From contig JADBXZ010000036.1 in NCBI GenBank assembly GCA_020403265.1, positions 44,483-108,482 on the forward strand: a stretch of DNA of 64,000 nt. The letters run 5' to 3'. Below are positions 39,364 through 47,799 of the stretch, piece by piece. Position numbers and translations under genes: made by a program. Every line of letters begins with the position of its first letter. The first letter of the stretch is position 1. Under the pieces are notes generated by a model, which saw only the letters and a program-made list of their open reading frames with translations, was not told the DNA's origin and searched no databases. This DNA comes from Bacteroidota bacterium. GTDB lineage: Bacteria > Bacteroidota > Bacteroidia > B-17B0 > Aurantibacillaceae.

Positions 39364-40001
39364 TGCTCCATTTAAAACAATTTACCTTTAATCCTTTTCA
39401 AGAAAATACATATATTTTATATAATGATTCGAAAGAAGCTTTCATTGTAGACCCCGGGAATTCAAACGCCAAAGAAAACACAATCATTACTCAATTTATT
39501 CAAGAAAAACAACTAACATTAACCAGGTTGCTTTTAACGCATGGCCATATTGATCATATCATGGGAAATCAATTTATATTCGAAACCTACGGATTACTCC
39601 CTGAGATGAATGAAAAAGATTTGTTTTTTATTCAATCCATGCAAAAAACGGCTCAGATGTATGGGATTCAGGCTGAACCTTCACCATTGCCGAAACATTT
39701 TATAAATAATAACGATATAATTACACTTGGTAATTACGAGTTTTTATGTTTAGCCACTCCCGGTCATTCACCAGGTAGTATTTGTTTTTACTGCCCTTCT
39801 ATGAAACTCTTAATTGGTGGAGATGTCCTTTTTCAAAATAGTATCGGCAGAACCGATCTTCCAATGGGTAATCATCAAGAATTAATTAACAGCATCAAAA
39901 ATAATTTATTTGTTTTACCAAAAGAAACTAAAGTATACTCCGGACACGGCCCAAGTACGACAATAGGAAATGAGATGGAAACAAATCCGTTTTTAAATTA
40001 A
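39363..40001 (+). CDS. MBL-fold metallo-hydrolase (glyoxalase II-like)
   Basis: The 212-residue protein has the binuclear metal motif THGHIDH (about 59-65), further ligands in TPGHSPGS and GGDVLF, and the final SGHGPSTT. This is the short form without the C-terminal glyoxalase II domain. Related enzymes hydrolyse thioesters or persulfides. The start ATG overlaps the Mrp stop, so the two are translated together. It ends in a 4-base overlap with the convergent lipoprotein gene. Confidence 0.9.
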   Translation: MLHLKQFTFNPFQENTYILYNDSKEAFIVDPGNSNAKENTIITQFIQEKQLTLTRLLLTHGHIDHIMGNQFIFETYGLLPEMNEKDLFFIQSMQKTAQMYGIQAEPSPLPKHFINNNDIITLGNYEFLCLATPGHSPGSICFYCPSMKLLIGGDVLFQNSIGRTDLPMGNHQELINSIKNNLFVLPKETKVYSGHGPSTTIGNEMETNPFLN

Positions 40002-40510
40002 CGAATCCGTTTAATTGAATATTCTCTTATTTTTTCCTTACCGTTCACAAAGCCCCACTCAAAAACATCTATAATGCTATCTTTTTCAAGACTATAACGC
40101 ATCACAGAAGGAAAATCTCTGAAAGGGTTTTCGAATGTAAATGCCTTATTTTGCTGTTTGGTTAATAAAAACTCGGTTTTTTTACCGTCGTTTTGTCCTT
40201 TAACATCATATAACATCTTAATAGCTTCTTTGTCTTTATATAGGGCCATATTCATCAAAAAAGCTGTATCCTTTAAGTGAATAAAGTAACCTTTACCAAT
40301 ATACTCATTTTCATTAATCTTTCGCCAAATTTCAGTATACTCGCCGGAATTTGAAGTATACTTAAATACCCCTTCGATCCAAAAAAAAGGTTTTTCCTTT
40401 TGATTATTAGAAGAATCTTTATTTGTTGATTCGTTGGTTTGATGAGGAACTTGGCCGCCTCCGCATCCAAAAAAAACAGTTAAAAAGCAAACAAAACCAA
40501 GGAGTTTCAC
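39998..40510 (-). CDS. DUF6265-like lipoprotein
   Basis: The 170-residue protein has a lipobox (LLGFVCFLTVFFGC, then GGG). Its beta-rich body opens with WIEGVFKYTSNSGEYTEIW and contains FENPFRDFPSVMRYSL, the equivalent of FENPKHDFP in the DUF6265 protein at 10316-10765. The two are paralogous, one lipid-anchored and one soluble. The function is unknown. Confidence 0.7.
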   Translation of the reverse strand: MKLLGFVCFLTVFFGCGGGQVPHQTNESTNKDSSNNQKEKPFFWIEGVFKYTSNSGEYTEIWRKINENEYIGKGYFIHLKDTAFLMNMALYKDKEAIKMLYDVKGQNDGKKTEFLLTKQQNKAFTFENPFRDFPSVMRYSLEKDSIIDVFEWGFVNGKEKIREYSIKRIR

Positions 40511-40555
40511 GTTATAAAGCTACAAAAAATTATTATTCTATTTATATTTACAGAA

Positions 40556-41155
40556 TTGAAAGTAACACTAAGCATACTATTTATTTGTTTCCAATTTGCA
40601 ATCTTTTCTCAAAAAGATTCCAGCTACTTTAGGAAAGAAGAAATAATTCATGACGGAAAACTATACCGCAAGTATAATAATTACGTTACTGTCGGTCCCG
40701 GCTATTCATTTTCAAGTATAAGAAAAGATGTACAAAGAGATCTAGGGATTGATTTTAATTTTCATATCCGAAGAATATATTTTCAAACAGGCGTAATCAT
40801 GAGTGGAAATGAATTTTTAAGTAACAACCATCTCAATTTTAAATTTGGAGCAGGACTAAGAAAAGAAAATCGCAAAAATCATTTCGCATTTTTTGTTGGA
40901 CCAACCTATTATACCGGAGTGATTGGGATTGAAGATTCATTAGGCATAAGACCTCAATTTTATTCTGGCGTTGGCGCTTATGTTTCTGCTCAAGCAATCA
41001 TTAAACTAACTTACGATATAGGCTTTGGAATTCAGCCATACCTAACTTTAAGTGCCAAACAATCACAAGGTGGAATTAAATTGGTAATGTTTTTCTCAGG
41101 TTCTTATAGAGGTCCAAAACGTAATTACAATCCTAATGTCAGAAACTATCACTGA
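40556..41155 (+). CDS. Hypothetical exported protein, probable outer-membrane beta-barrel
   Basis: The 199-residue protein starts with TTG at 40556, directly before a signal peptide (VTLSILFICFQFAIFSQ). Alternating hydrophobic and polar strands (YVTVGPGYSFSS, FNFHIRRIYFQTGVIM, HFAFFVGPTYYTGVIG, FGIQPYLTLSA) suggest an eight-stranded barrel or a similar beta structure. I do not recognise the family. It overlaps the following oxidoreductase gene by 20 bases. Confidence 0.6.
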   Translation: MKVTLSILFICFQFAIFSQKDSSYFRKEEIIHDGKLYRKYNNYVTVGPGYSFSSIRKDVQRDLGIDFNFHIRRIYFQTGVIMSGNEFLSNNHLNFKFGAGLRKENRKNHFAFFVGPTYYTGVIGIEDSLGIRPQFYSGVGAYVSAQAIIKLTYDIGFGIQPYLTLSAKQSQGGIKLVMFFSGSYRGPKRNYNPNVRNYH

Positions 41156-42215
41156 TAAAAAAGATTTCTTAATAATAGGAAGTGGCATTGCGGCATGCAC
41201 ACTGGCTCACACCTTTGATAAATGTGGATTAAGTTTTCAGCTTCTTTCAAAACCTGACTTAAGTAATTGTTCAAAAATAGCGGCAGGACTTTGGAATCCT
41301 ATTGTTTTTAAAAGGTTAACAAAAAGTTGGTTAGCTAATGAATTAATCGACTTTTTAATTCCTTTTTACAAAGAAATTGAGGATAAAACAAACTCAACTT
41401 TTTTACATGAAAGACCCCTCATCAAAAATTTTTTTGAGCAACAAGAAATTAATTTTTGGGAGAAGAAAGCACAATCTGAGTTAAACGGTTTCCTTAAGTT
41501 ACCTATATTAGATTCATATAATTTAAATTTTAACGGTGGGGTTTTAACTGAAAAAGTAGGACTTGTCAATAAAGCCGGTAATATAGATACCAAAAAATAC
41601 ATAGATGTTACCCTTAACTACTTTAAAGATAATTTTATTCCCTTAAAACTCAATTACAACGAGCTCTTATTAACAGAAAGTGGAGTTGAGTTTAAAGGTT
41701 TAGTTTATAAAAACGTCATCTTTTGTGAGGGGTATTTAGTAGAACATAACCCGTTTTTTAATTTCATTCGTTTAAAACCTGCAAAAGGAGAAGTGCTTAA
41801 AATTAAATCCGAAAAGTTATGCCTCAACAAATCAATACTTAATAAAGATGGTTTTATTTTTAATACCCATGAAAAAGAATTTGTTGTTGGTTCAACTTAT
41901 GAATGGCATTACTTGAATGAAAAACCCACTACAGAAGCTAAAGCAGAATTAGAAAAAAAATTAACACAATTAATTGACGTACCTTACTCCATTCAATCAC
42001 ATGAAGCCGGCATTCGGCCATCTTCAGAAGATCGACGACCAATAATCGGGAGACATCCTAAATATGCCAATTTATTTGTGTTTAATGGCTTAGGGACTAA
42101 AGGTGTTATGCTGGCACCATATTTTGCAAATAAATTCGTAAATTTCTACTTGAAAAAATCAACTTTGCCGGATGAAGTTAATGTAGCCCGCTTTTATTCT
42201 AAATATAATGCATAA
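41136..42215 (+). CDS. FAD-dependent oxidoreductase (D-amino acid oxidase fold)
   Basis: The 359-residue protein starts with a dinucleotide-binding motif (FLIIGSGIAACTLAHTF). The DAO-type C-terminal segment includes HEAGIRPSSEDRRPIIGRHP and a final FNGLGTKGVMLAPYFANKF, matching the loop that closes the FAD site. It likely oxidises an amino acid or amine. The substrate is not known. It overlaps the genes on both sides (20 and 8 bases). Confidence 0.87.
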   Translation: MSETITDKKDFLIIGSGIAACTLAHTFDKCGLSFQLLSKPDLSNCSKIAAGLWNPIVFKRLTKSWLANELIDFLIPFYKEIEDKTNSTFLHERPLIKNFFEQQEINFWEKKAQSELNGFLKLPILDSYNLNFNGGVLTEKVGLVNKAGNIDTKKYIDVTLNYFKDNFIPLKLNYNELLLTESGVEFKGLVYKNVIFCEGYLVEHNPFFNFIRLKPAKGEVLKIKSEKLCLNKSILNKDGFIFNTHEKEFVVGSTYEWHYLNEKPTTEAKAELEKKLTQLIDVPYSIQSHEAGIRPSSEDRRPIIGRHPKYANLFVFNGLGTKGVMLAPYFANKFVNFYLKKSTLPDEVNVARFYSKYNA

Positions 42216-42663
42216 AACAAATCAACACATTTTAAGGCTTATTGGAAGAAGAGAGTTCGTTGACTTTCCTGAATTTGGTATTAATGCAATTGAAGCCAAA
42301 ATTGATACTGGTGCATATACTAATTCATTACATTGTGAGAAAATTGAAATAGTTAGCCATTCAGCAAAAGCAATTTTACGCATAACCATTAAATTATCGG
42401 AAACAGGCCTTCAAAAAACCAAAACGATTGATTTTGAAGAATACACAAAAAAGAAAATAAAAAATTCATTTGGCGAACTAGAAGAAAGATATGTTATTAA
42501 AACATTAATTAAATTAGGGCGAAAACGTATTCGTACCTCTATCTCCTTAAGTAACAGAGAAAATATGCGTTATGAAGTTCTTATTGGAAGAAAAATGTTA
42601 AAAGGCAAATTTTTGATTGATGTTAATCAAATACATTTAGGTGGTAAAAAAATTGTAATTTAA
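42208..42663 (+). CDS. RimB-like retropepsin-fold protein (PF05618, RimK-associated)
   Basis: The 151-residue protein has one aspartic protease-like motif, KIDTGAYTNSLHCEKI (about 32-47), and ends with EVLIGRKMLKGKFLIDVN, typical of the retropepsin-like 'ATP-dependent zinc protease' family. In Pseudomonas a member named RimB modulates RimK. It lies 26 bases upstream of rimK here, which supports that assignment. Confidence 0.82.
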   Translation: MHKTNQHILRLIGRREFVDFPEFGINAIEAKIDTGAYTNSLHCEKIEIVSHSAKAILRITIKLSETGLQKTKTIDFEEYTKKKIKNSFGELEERYVIKTLIKLGRKRIRTSISLSNRENMRYEVLIGRKMLKGKFLIDVNQIHLGGKKIVI

Positions 42664-42689
42664 ACTCATAAAAAAATTAACGGTACAAT

Positions 42690-43586
42690 ATGAAAATAGC
42701 TGTTCTATCCAGAAATAAAAACCTATACTCAACCAGAAGAATAATTGAAGCAGGTGAACAACGCGGCCATGAAATGATATTACTTGACCATATGAAATGT
42801 GTTTTGGTTATTGAACAAGGTAGACCACATATTTATTATAATGGTAAAGAAGTTGTAGATATAAATGCAGTTATTCCAAGAATTGGAGCAAGTGCTACTT
42901 TTTACGGTAGTGCAGTAGTTCGTCAGTTTGAAATGATGAAAATATTTACTGCTGTTGAATCACAAGCACTTGTTAGATCAAGAGATAAGTTAAGAAGTTT
43001 ACAAATTTTAGCTCGTGCCGGAATTGGTATTCCTAAAACTGCTTTTGCATCTTCTCCTAAAGACAAAGATATAGATAGTGTAATTGAAAATATTGGAGGT
43101 GCACCATGCGTTATCAAATTGTTAGAAGGCACTCAAGGAATTGGTGTGATTCTTGCAGAAAATCAAAAAGCTGCGAAAAGCGTTGTAGAGGCATTTTTAA
43201 AGCTCGAAGCAAATATGCTTGTTCAGGAGTACATTAAAGAAGCAAAAGGTGCAGACTTAAGAGTATTTGTTGTGGATGGGCAAGTTATTGGCGCCATGAA
43301 AAGACAAGCTAAAGAAGGTGAATTTAGAAGTAATTTACACCGTGGCGGTACAGCTACTGTTATTCAATTAACACCGGAGGAAAGAGCCACTGCAATTAAA
43401 AGTGCGAAAAAATTAGGGCTTGGAATTGCCGGCGTTGATTTGTTGCAAAGCAGTAGAGGACCATTAGTGATGGAAGTTAATAGCAGCCCAGGGTTGGAAG
43501 GAATTGAAGGGGCTACCGGATTAGACATTGCCGGCAGAATAATTGAATATGTTGAACGCAACGAGTTTAACAAACCTGGTGAATAG
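42690..43586 (+). CDS. rimK: RimK, ribosomal protein S6--L-glutamate ligase
   Basis: The 298-residue ATP-grasp ligase adds glutamates to the C-terminus of ribosomal protein S6. Its signatures are the N-terminal [42 protein letters not shown], the nucleotide-binding [18 protein letters not shown], the metal-binding [19 protein letters not shown] and [14 protein letters not shown]. Length and motifs are complete. It forms a cluster with rimB and an aspartoacylase-like gene three bases downstream. Confidence 0.95.
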   Translation: MKIAVLSRNKNLYSTRRIIEAGEQRGHEMILLDHMKCVLVIEQGRPHIYYNGKEVVDINAVIPRIGASATFYGSAVVRQFEMMKIFTAVESQALVRSRDKLRSLQILARAGIGIPKTAFASSPKDKDIDSVIENIGGAPCVIKLLEGTQGIGVILAENQKAAKSVVEAFLKLEANMLVQEYIKEAKGADLRVFVVDGQVIGAMKRQAKEGEFRSNLHRGGTATVIQLTPEERATAIKSAKKLGLGIAGVDLLQSSRGPLVMEVNSSPGLEGIEGATGLDIAGRIIEYVERNEFNKPGE

Positions 43587-43589
43587 GTT

Positions 43590-44540
43590 ATGCAGGAAAT
43601 TCTCGAAATTAATAACCAAATTATTAAAGCTGGCGAAACTAAACAAGTTGTTTTAAATGATTATGAGCTGCACACCAAAACTAAAATCGAAATCCCGGTT
43701 CATGTCATTCGATCATTAAACCCCGGTCCTACAATGCTTTTAAGTGCAGGAATGCATGGAGAAGAAACAAATGGAATTGAAATAGTAAGAAAACTTATTT
43801 CAAGAGAAGAGGTTAAACAATTAAAATCTGGTAATTTAATTGCGATTCCGGTTATAAATATTGTTTCATTTTTATATGGAAGCAGAGACCTACCAGATGG
43901 CAGAGATTTAAACAGATGTTTTCCAGGGAGTAAAAGAGGCAGTTTAGGCAGCAGAATTGCTAACGATCTAATGAAACATATTTTACCTTTAATAGATTTT
44001 GGTGTCGATTTTCACACCGGAGGAGCTAAAATTAATAATTACCCACAATTGCGATGTGTTTTTGATTTTCCTGACAATCTGAGTTTGGCTGAAAAATTTT
44101 CTCCCCCTTTAATTATAGACAGCTCTTATAGAGAGGGAACTTTTAGACATGAGGCGGCAAAAAAAAACAAACCTATTTTAGTTTATGAAGGTGGCGAAAG
44201 TATGCGTTTCGATTACCTTGCCATTAATGAAGGCATTAATGGTTGTTTGCGACTGATGAAATCATTTAACATGATTGATATTGATTTACCAAATCATCCA
44301 TTTGTAAAAATTAATAAAGATGTTTGGATAAGAGCTAACTCAAGCGGATTATTTCATATGAATGCTAATAATGGCGCATTTGTAAATGAAGGAGATTTAT
44401 TGGGGGTCATTTGCAATCCTTTTGGAGATATTGAGCACAAAATCATTAGCACTACAGACGGCTACATTTTTGGTGTAAATAAGCAGCCGGTTGTTAACGA
44501 AGGCGATGCTTTGATTCATATAGGGATTGAAATGAGTTAA
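43590..44540 (+). CDS. Succinylglutamate desuccinylase/aspartoacylase family zinc hydrolase
   Basis: The 316-residue protein is an M14-fold deacylase. Zinc ligands are in SAGMHGEETNGIEI (H and E) and FGVDFHTGG (H), with the NRCFPGSKRGSLGSRIA segment binding substrate. The C-terminal barrel is present (VWIRANSSGLFHM). In the RimK cluster it may deacylate a glutamate conjugate, though the substrate is not known. It starts four bases after rimK. Confidence 0.9.
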   Translation: MQEILEINNQIIKAGETKQVVLNDYELHTKTKIEIPVHVIRSLNPGPTMLLSAGMHGEETNGIEIVRKLISREEVKQLKSGNLIAIPVINIVSFLYGSRDLPDGRDLNRCFPGSKRGSLGSRIANDLMKHILPLIDFGVDFHTGGAKINNYPQLRCVFDFPDNLSLAEKFSPPLIIDSSYREGTFRHEAAKKNKPILVYEGGESMRFDYLAINEGINGCLRLMKSFNMIDIDLPNHPFVKINKDVWIRANSSGLFHMNANNGAFVNEGDLLGVICNPFGDIEHKIISTTDGYIFGVNKQPVVNEGDALIHIGIEMS

Positions 44541-44631
44541 TAGTTATTAAAAATTATCTTTTAATAAGTTCATAATCTGATAGTTAAATACTGCTTCTTA
44601 AAATGCTTACTTAGTGTAAATATTTGAGCCT

Positions 44632-46695
44632 ATGTATTCAATAAATTTCAATAAGTTTTTCTTTTTATTTCTTTTTCAATTCGTTATAAGTCTGTCTTTA
44701 AATTCTCAAACAAAAGATGAAATGGAGAGAAAAGCATATGATCTGCTAAACGATGAAGACTATCCGGCAGCATACATTGCTTTTGATGCACTGTCAACAA
44801 AGTATCCAAAAGAAGTTGATTACAAACAAAAATTAGGTATTTGTTGCTTAAGATACCCCGAAAAAAAAGATCGAGCCATTGAAGTATTCTCATCATTAAA
44901 GGAAACAACTAAAGATGTTTTGTATGAGTACTATCTGGGGATTGCACTCCAATCAAATTACAAATTCCAAGAGGCAATTCAGAAACTTGAAAACTACCGT
45001 TCAATTGTAAAAAAGCAAACTAAAAACGATGAAAATAATTATTTTGATGCTGCTGCGCTTGCCATTCAAAATTGTAAAAACGGTATTGAATTAATTGATA
45101 AAAAAGTAATTGCAGATATTAAAAACATTGATAAACCTATTAACACCGATGAAATGGAATATGTACCATGTATTACTACTGATGAAAGTGTAATGTTTTT
45201 TACTTACCGTGGTAAAAAAAGTTTAGGCGGAAAACAAAACATCAAACTCGAAAAAGATGAAGTTGAAGGTAAGTATCTGGAAGATGTTTATGTTTCTTAC
45301 CACGAAAAAGATGGCAATTGGTCAGAACCAAAAAGTGTTCTCTCAATTAACACTAATGGCAACGACGCAGCTATCTCGATTTCGCCCGACGGTAAAACAA
45401 TTTTTTCATTTAAATCAACAGATAAAAATACGGGTGACATCTATGTATCAGAATTAAAAAGTCAAGAATTTTCTAAACCCATTCCTTTAAACTCAAATAT
45501 AAATACGCCTAATTATTGGGAGGGTTCTTGTTCTATTTCAGCAGACGGAACCTTATTATATTTTGCAAGTGAAAGACCCGGTGGACTAGGAGGCAGAGAT
45601 ATTTGGGTAAGTAAAAAAGTAAATGGAGATTGGGGGCCAGCGACAAATTTAGGACCTTCAATTAATACCCCTTATGATGATGATGCGCCCTACATACATC
45701 CTGATGGAATTACCTTATTTTTCAGTAGTAAAGGTCATCAAAGTATTGGTGGCTATGATATCATGTTTAGTGTGAAGAAGGAAAATAATTGGCTCCCTCC
45801 AAAAAGTATGGGCTTACCCTTAAATACCACTGAGGATGACCGTTATTATGTTATTAATTCAGATGGTAGTACAGGATACTTTAGCAGTAACAGAAGTGGT
45901 GGAATCGGAAATCAAGATATCTATAAAGTACAACCTGGTATTTTAGGTGAAAAACCCGTGATTGCATTATTAAAAGGTGTGGTTTACGGGAATGATAAAC
46001 CAGTTCAGGCCAAAATAGAAGTTCTAAAAATTGTTCAAAAAGAAAATATTGGCCCTTTTGAATCCAATGAAATAACCGGAAAGTACATCATGCCATTAAG
46101 TCCCGGCTCAATTTACAGAATTAAAGTAACCGCTCCTAACTTCGATCCAATTGAGGAAGATATGGATTTTGAAAACCTAAATGCTTACGTTGAACAAAAC
46201 AAAGATTTTTACTTATACAATGCCGGTAAAACACCAAGTGATACCATAAAGGTTGCAACTACCACAACCACTACCACGGCCAGCAACAATTCAAATTCAC
46301 CTTGTAATGGCGGCTCACCTTTGCCAGACTTCAACCCAATAAAAGGCAAATCACTTAACGACCCAGCTGTTTACAGTCAATTACTAAGCATGGCTGGTAA
46401 TTATTGTAATAGTGGTCTAATATTTAAAGTTCAGATTGCTGCATACCGTAAACCTCAAAATTACAACTACTCGCACTTAAGCGAATTTGGCAAACCGGAT
46501 GTTAAAGATTATCCTGATGGCATTACTCGCTTTACTCAGTTAGAATTCAGCACCATAAAGGAAGCCGAAGTTCAACGCCAAAAATCAATTGCTAAAGGCC
46601 AAAAAGATACCTGGATTGTTGCTTTTGTTAATGGTAAGCGCTATACGCTGGAAGAGCTTATTCAGTTAGATTTCCTCGGAAAATCAATTAACTAA
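44632..46695 (+). CDS. TPR/PD40-repeat envelope protein with carboxypeptidase-regulatory and SPOR-like domains
   Basis: The 687-residue protein has a signal peptide (FLFLFQFVISLSLNSQ) and TPR-like helices (about 25-155). A PD40 propeller (about 170-445) has AAISISPDGKTIFSF, GSCSISADGTLLYFAS, APYIHPDGITLFFSS and VINSDGSTGYFSSNRSGG. A carboxypeptidase-regulatory beta domain (about 450-530) and a Thr/Ser/Asn linker follow. The C-terminal 90 residues start VQIAAYRKPQNYNY, resembling a SPOR domain. This resembles the T9SS component PorE, but the OmpA-like peptidoglycan domain is replaced. It probably links outer-membrane functions to the wall. Confidence 0.78.
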   Translation: MYSINFNKFFFLFLFQFVISLSLNSQTKDEMERKAYDLLNDEDYPAAYIAFDALSTKYPKEVDYKQKLGICCLRYPEKKDRAIEVFSSLKETTKDVLYEYYLGIALQSNYKFQEAIQKLENYRSIVKKQTKNDENNYFDAAALAIQNCKNGIELIDKKVIADIKNIDKPINTDEMEYVPCITTDESVMFFTYRGKKSLGGKQNIKLEKDEVEGKYLEDVYVSYHEKDGNWSEPKSVLSINTNGNDAAISISPDGKTIFSFKSTDKNTGDIYVSELKSQEFSKPIPLNSNINTPNYWEGSCSISADGTLLYFASERPGGLGGRDIWVSKKVNGDWGPATNLGPSINTPYDDDAPYIHPDGITLFFSSKGHQSIGGYDIMFSVKKENNWLPPKSMGLPLNTTEDDRYYVINSDGSTGYFSSNRSGGIGNQDIYKVQPGILGEKPVIALLKGVVYGNDKPVQAKIEVLKIVQKENIGPFESNEITGKYIMPLSPGSIYRIKVTAPNFDPIEEDMDFENLNAYVEQNKDFYLYNAGKTPSDTIKVATTTTTTTASNNSNSPCNGGSPLPDFNPIKGKSLNDPAVYSQLLSMAGNYCNSGLIFKVQIAAYRKPQNYNYSHLSEFGKPDVKDYPDGITRFTQLEFSTIKEAEVQRQKSIAKGQKDTWIVAFVNGKRYTLEELIQLDFLGKSIN

Positions 46696-46703
46696 ATGAC
46701 AAC

Positions 46704-46747
46704 AAACCTCATGAACTTATGGAGAATCTCCATATTTATTGAGGTTT
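46704..46747. terminator. Nested hairpin after the PD40 gene (probable terminator)
   Basis: AAACCTCA (46704-46711) pairs with TGAGGTTT (46740-46747), and within it ATGGAG (46719-46724) pairs with CTCCAT (46728-46733). The sequence AACAGTTTTTAT follows on the plus strand. It separates the PD40 gene from the tetR operon. Confidence 0.65.
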
Positions 46748-46766
46748 AACAGTTTTTATAAATTGA

Positions 46767-46803
46767 TAGTAATACTATTATTAAACAAAGTAGTAATATT
46801 ACT
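46767..46803 (+). promoter_or_regulatory. Two palindromes upstream of the TetR gene (putative operators)
   Basis: TAGTAATACTA (46767-46777) and AGTAATATTACT (46792-46803) are both palindromic and share the AGTAAT half site. Their centres are about 25 bases apart. The second ends 11 bases before the tetR ATG. TetR regulators commonly bind such sites in front of their own operon, so auto-repression is inferred. Confidence 0.55.
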
Positions 46804-46814
46804 GTTTTAATTGC

Positions 46815-47489
46815 ATGAGTGTTCATATAGATATTGATATATCTAAAAATTTAAGCATCAAAGATCCATTTAGTTCAGAACTTGGTAAAAAAATTGTATT
46901 GAATGGATTGAGCCTTATTAACCACTATGGATTTGAGGATTTTAATTTTAAAAAACTGGCTGTTGCCTGCTCCACCACAGAGGCATCAGTTTACAGGTAT
47001 TTCAATAACAAAGTACAACTTCTTGCATTTTTAACGGCTTATTATTGGAACTGGACAGAGTATCTAACCGAACTTCATTGTCAGTTAGCTAAATCACCTA
47101 AAAATAAACTTTCAATCTTAATCAATATTATTTGTCATCATGAAATCAATCCTGAGAACATAAATGGGATTGAATATTCAGATTTACATCAACTCATTAA
47201 CTGCGAATGGCAAAAATTAATTTACAACAAGGAAACAAAGTTAATTCCTGCCAATGCAGCCTTTGAAGATTATAAGCGTTTTAAAAAAATGGCATCAGTT
47301 ATTTTAACTGATTTAAATAAAAATATCAAAGAACCGCAAGCAATTATTACAACACTTATTATTACTGCTAATACTCAATTGTTTTTTAGCAAGAAGTTTC
47401 AAGCCTTAAGTTCTATTCAACAGCCAACAAAAGCCAAGGTTGTACAATTTGTTTATAATACTGCTTTAAAATTAACTCAACATGATTAA
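46815..47489 (+). CDS. TetR/AcrR-type transcriptional regulator
   Basis: The 224-residue protein has a TetR helix-turn-helix near the N-terminus: ALSLINHYGFEDFNFKKLAVACSTTEASVYRYFNNK, the recognisable parts being FEDFNFKKLAVACSTTE and ASVYRYFNNKVQLLAF. The C-terminal helical domain (80-224) has no recognised family and would bind the inducing ligand. It leads the export operon and overlaps the next gene by eight bases. Confidence 0.85.
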   Translation: MSVHIDIDISKNLSIKDPFSSELGKKIVLNGLSLINHYGFEDFNFKKLAVACSTTEASVYRYFNNKVQLLAFLTAYYWNWTEYLTELHCQLAKSPKNKLSILINIICHHEINPENINGIEYSDLHQLINCEWQKLIYNKETKLIPANAAFEDYKRFKKMASVILTDLNKNIKEPQAIITTLIITANTQLFFSKKFQALSSIQQPTKAKVVQFVYNTALKLTQHD

Positions 47490-47799
47490 CATATATATAT
47501 ACTTGAATAAGGAGGAAATGGCCACAAGATGTGCTCAGACACTTGTTAAAGAAAAATTAGTTGCCAGAGCAAGTATTGACATTAACAACAAAGTTTTACA
47601 AAACGAAAACGATTTATTAATTACCGAAACTATTTGTGTTATTACTGCGCAAACCAAAGCCATACTGTTTGCGAAAATTGTTGAATTTATACAAACAAAT
47701 TTCGATAAAAACGCATCTATTTTCTCCACCCCGCTTACACAAGCCAACGATAACTTATCGCTTTTCATTAGAGAAAACACTCAAGATATTAAGTCATGA
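47482..47799 (+). CDS. CutA-like small protein in an export operon
   Basis: The 105-residue protein follows the CutA1 outline: MATRCAQTLVKEKLVARASI corresponds to the helix and strand AxxLVxExLAAxxNI, and the C-terminal ...IFSTPLTQANDNLSLFI to the PxxxxNxxYLxW end. The W-x-G-K/x-E segment of CutA is absent. CutA forms trimers linked to metal tolerance. Here it overlaps the TetR gene by eight bases and the ABC gene by four, so it probably works with the transporter. The family assignment is tentative. Confidence 0.55.
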   Translation: MINIYIYLNKEEMATRCAQTLVKEKLVARASIDINNKVLQNENDLLITETICVITAQTKAILFAKIVEFIQTNFDKNASIFSTPLTQANDNLSLFIRENTQDIKS

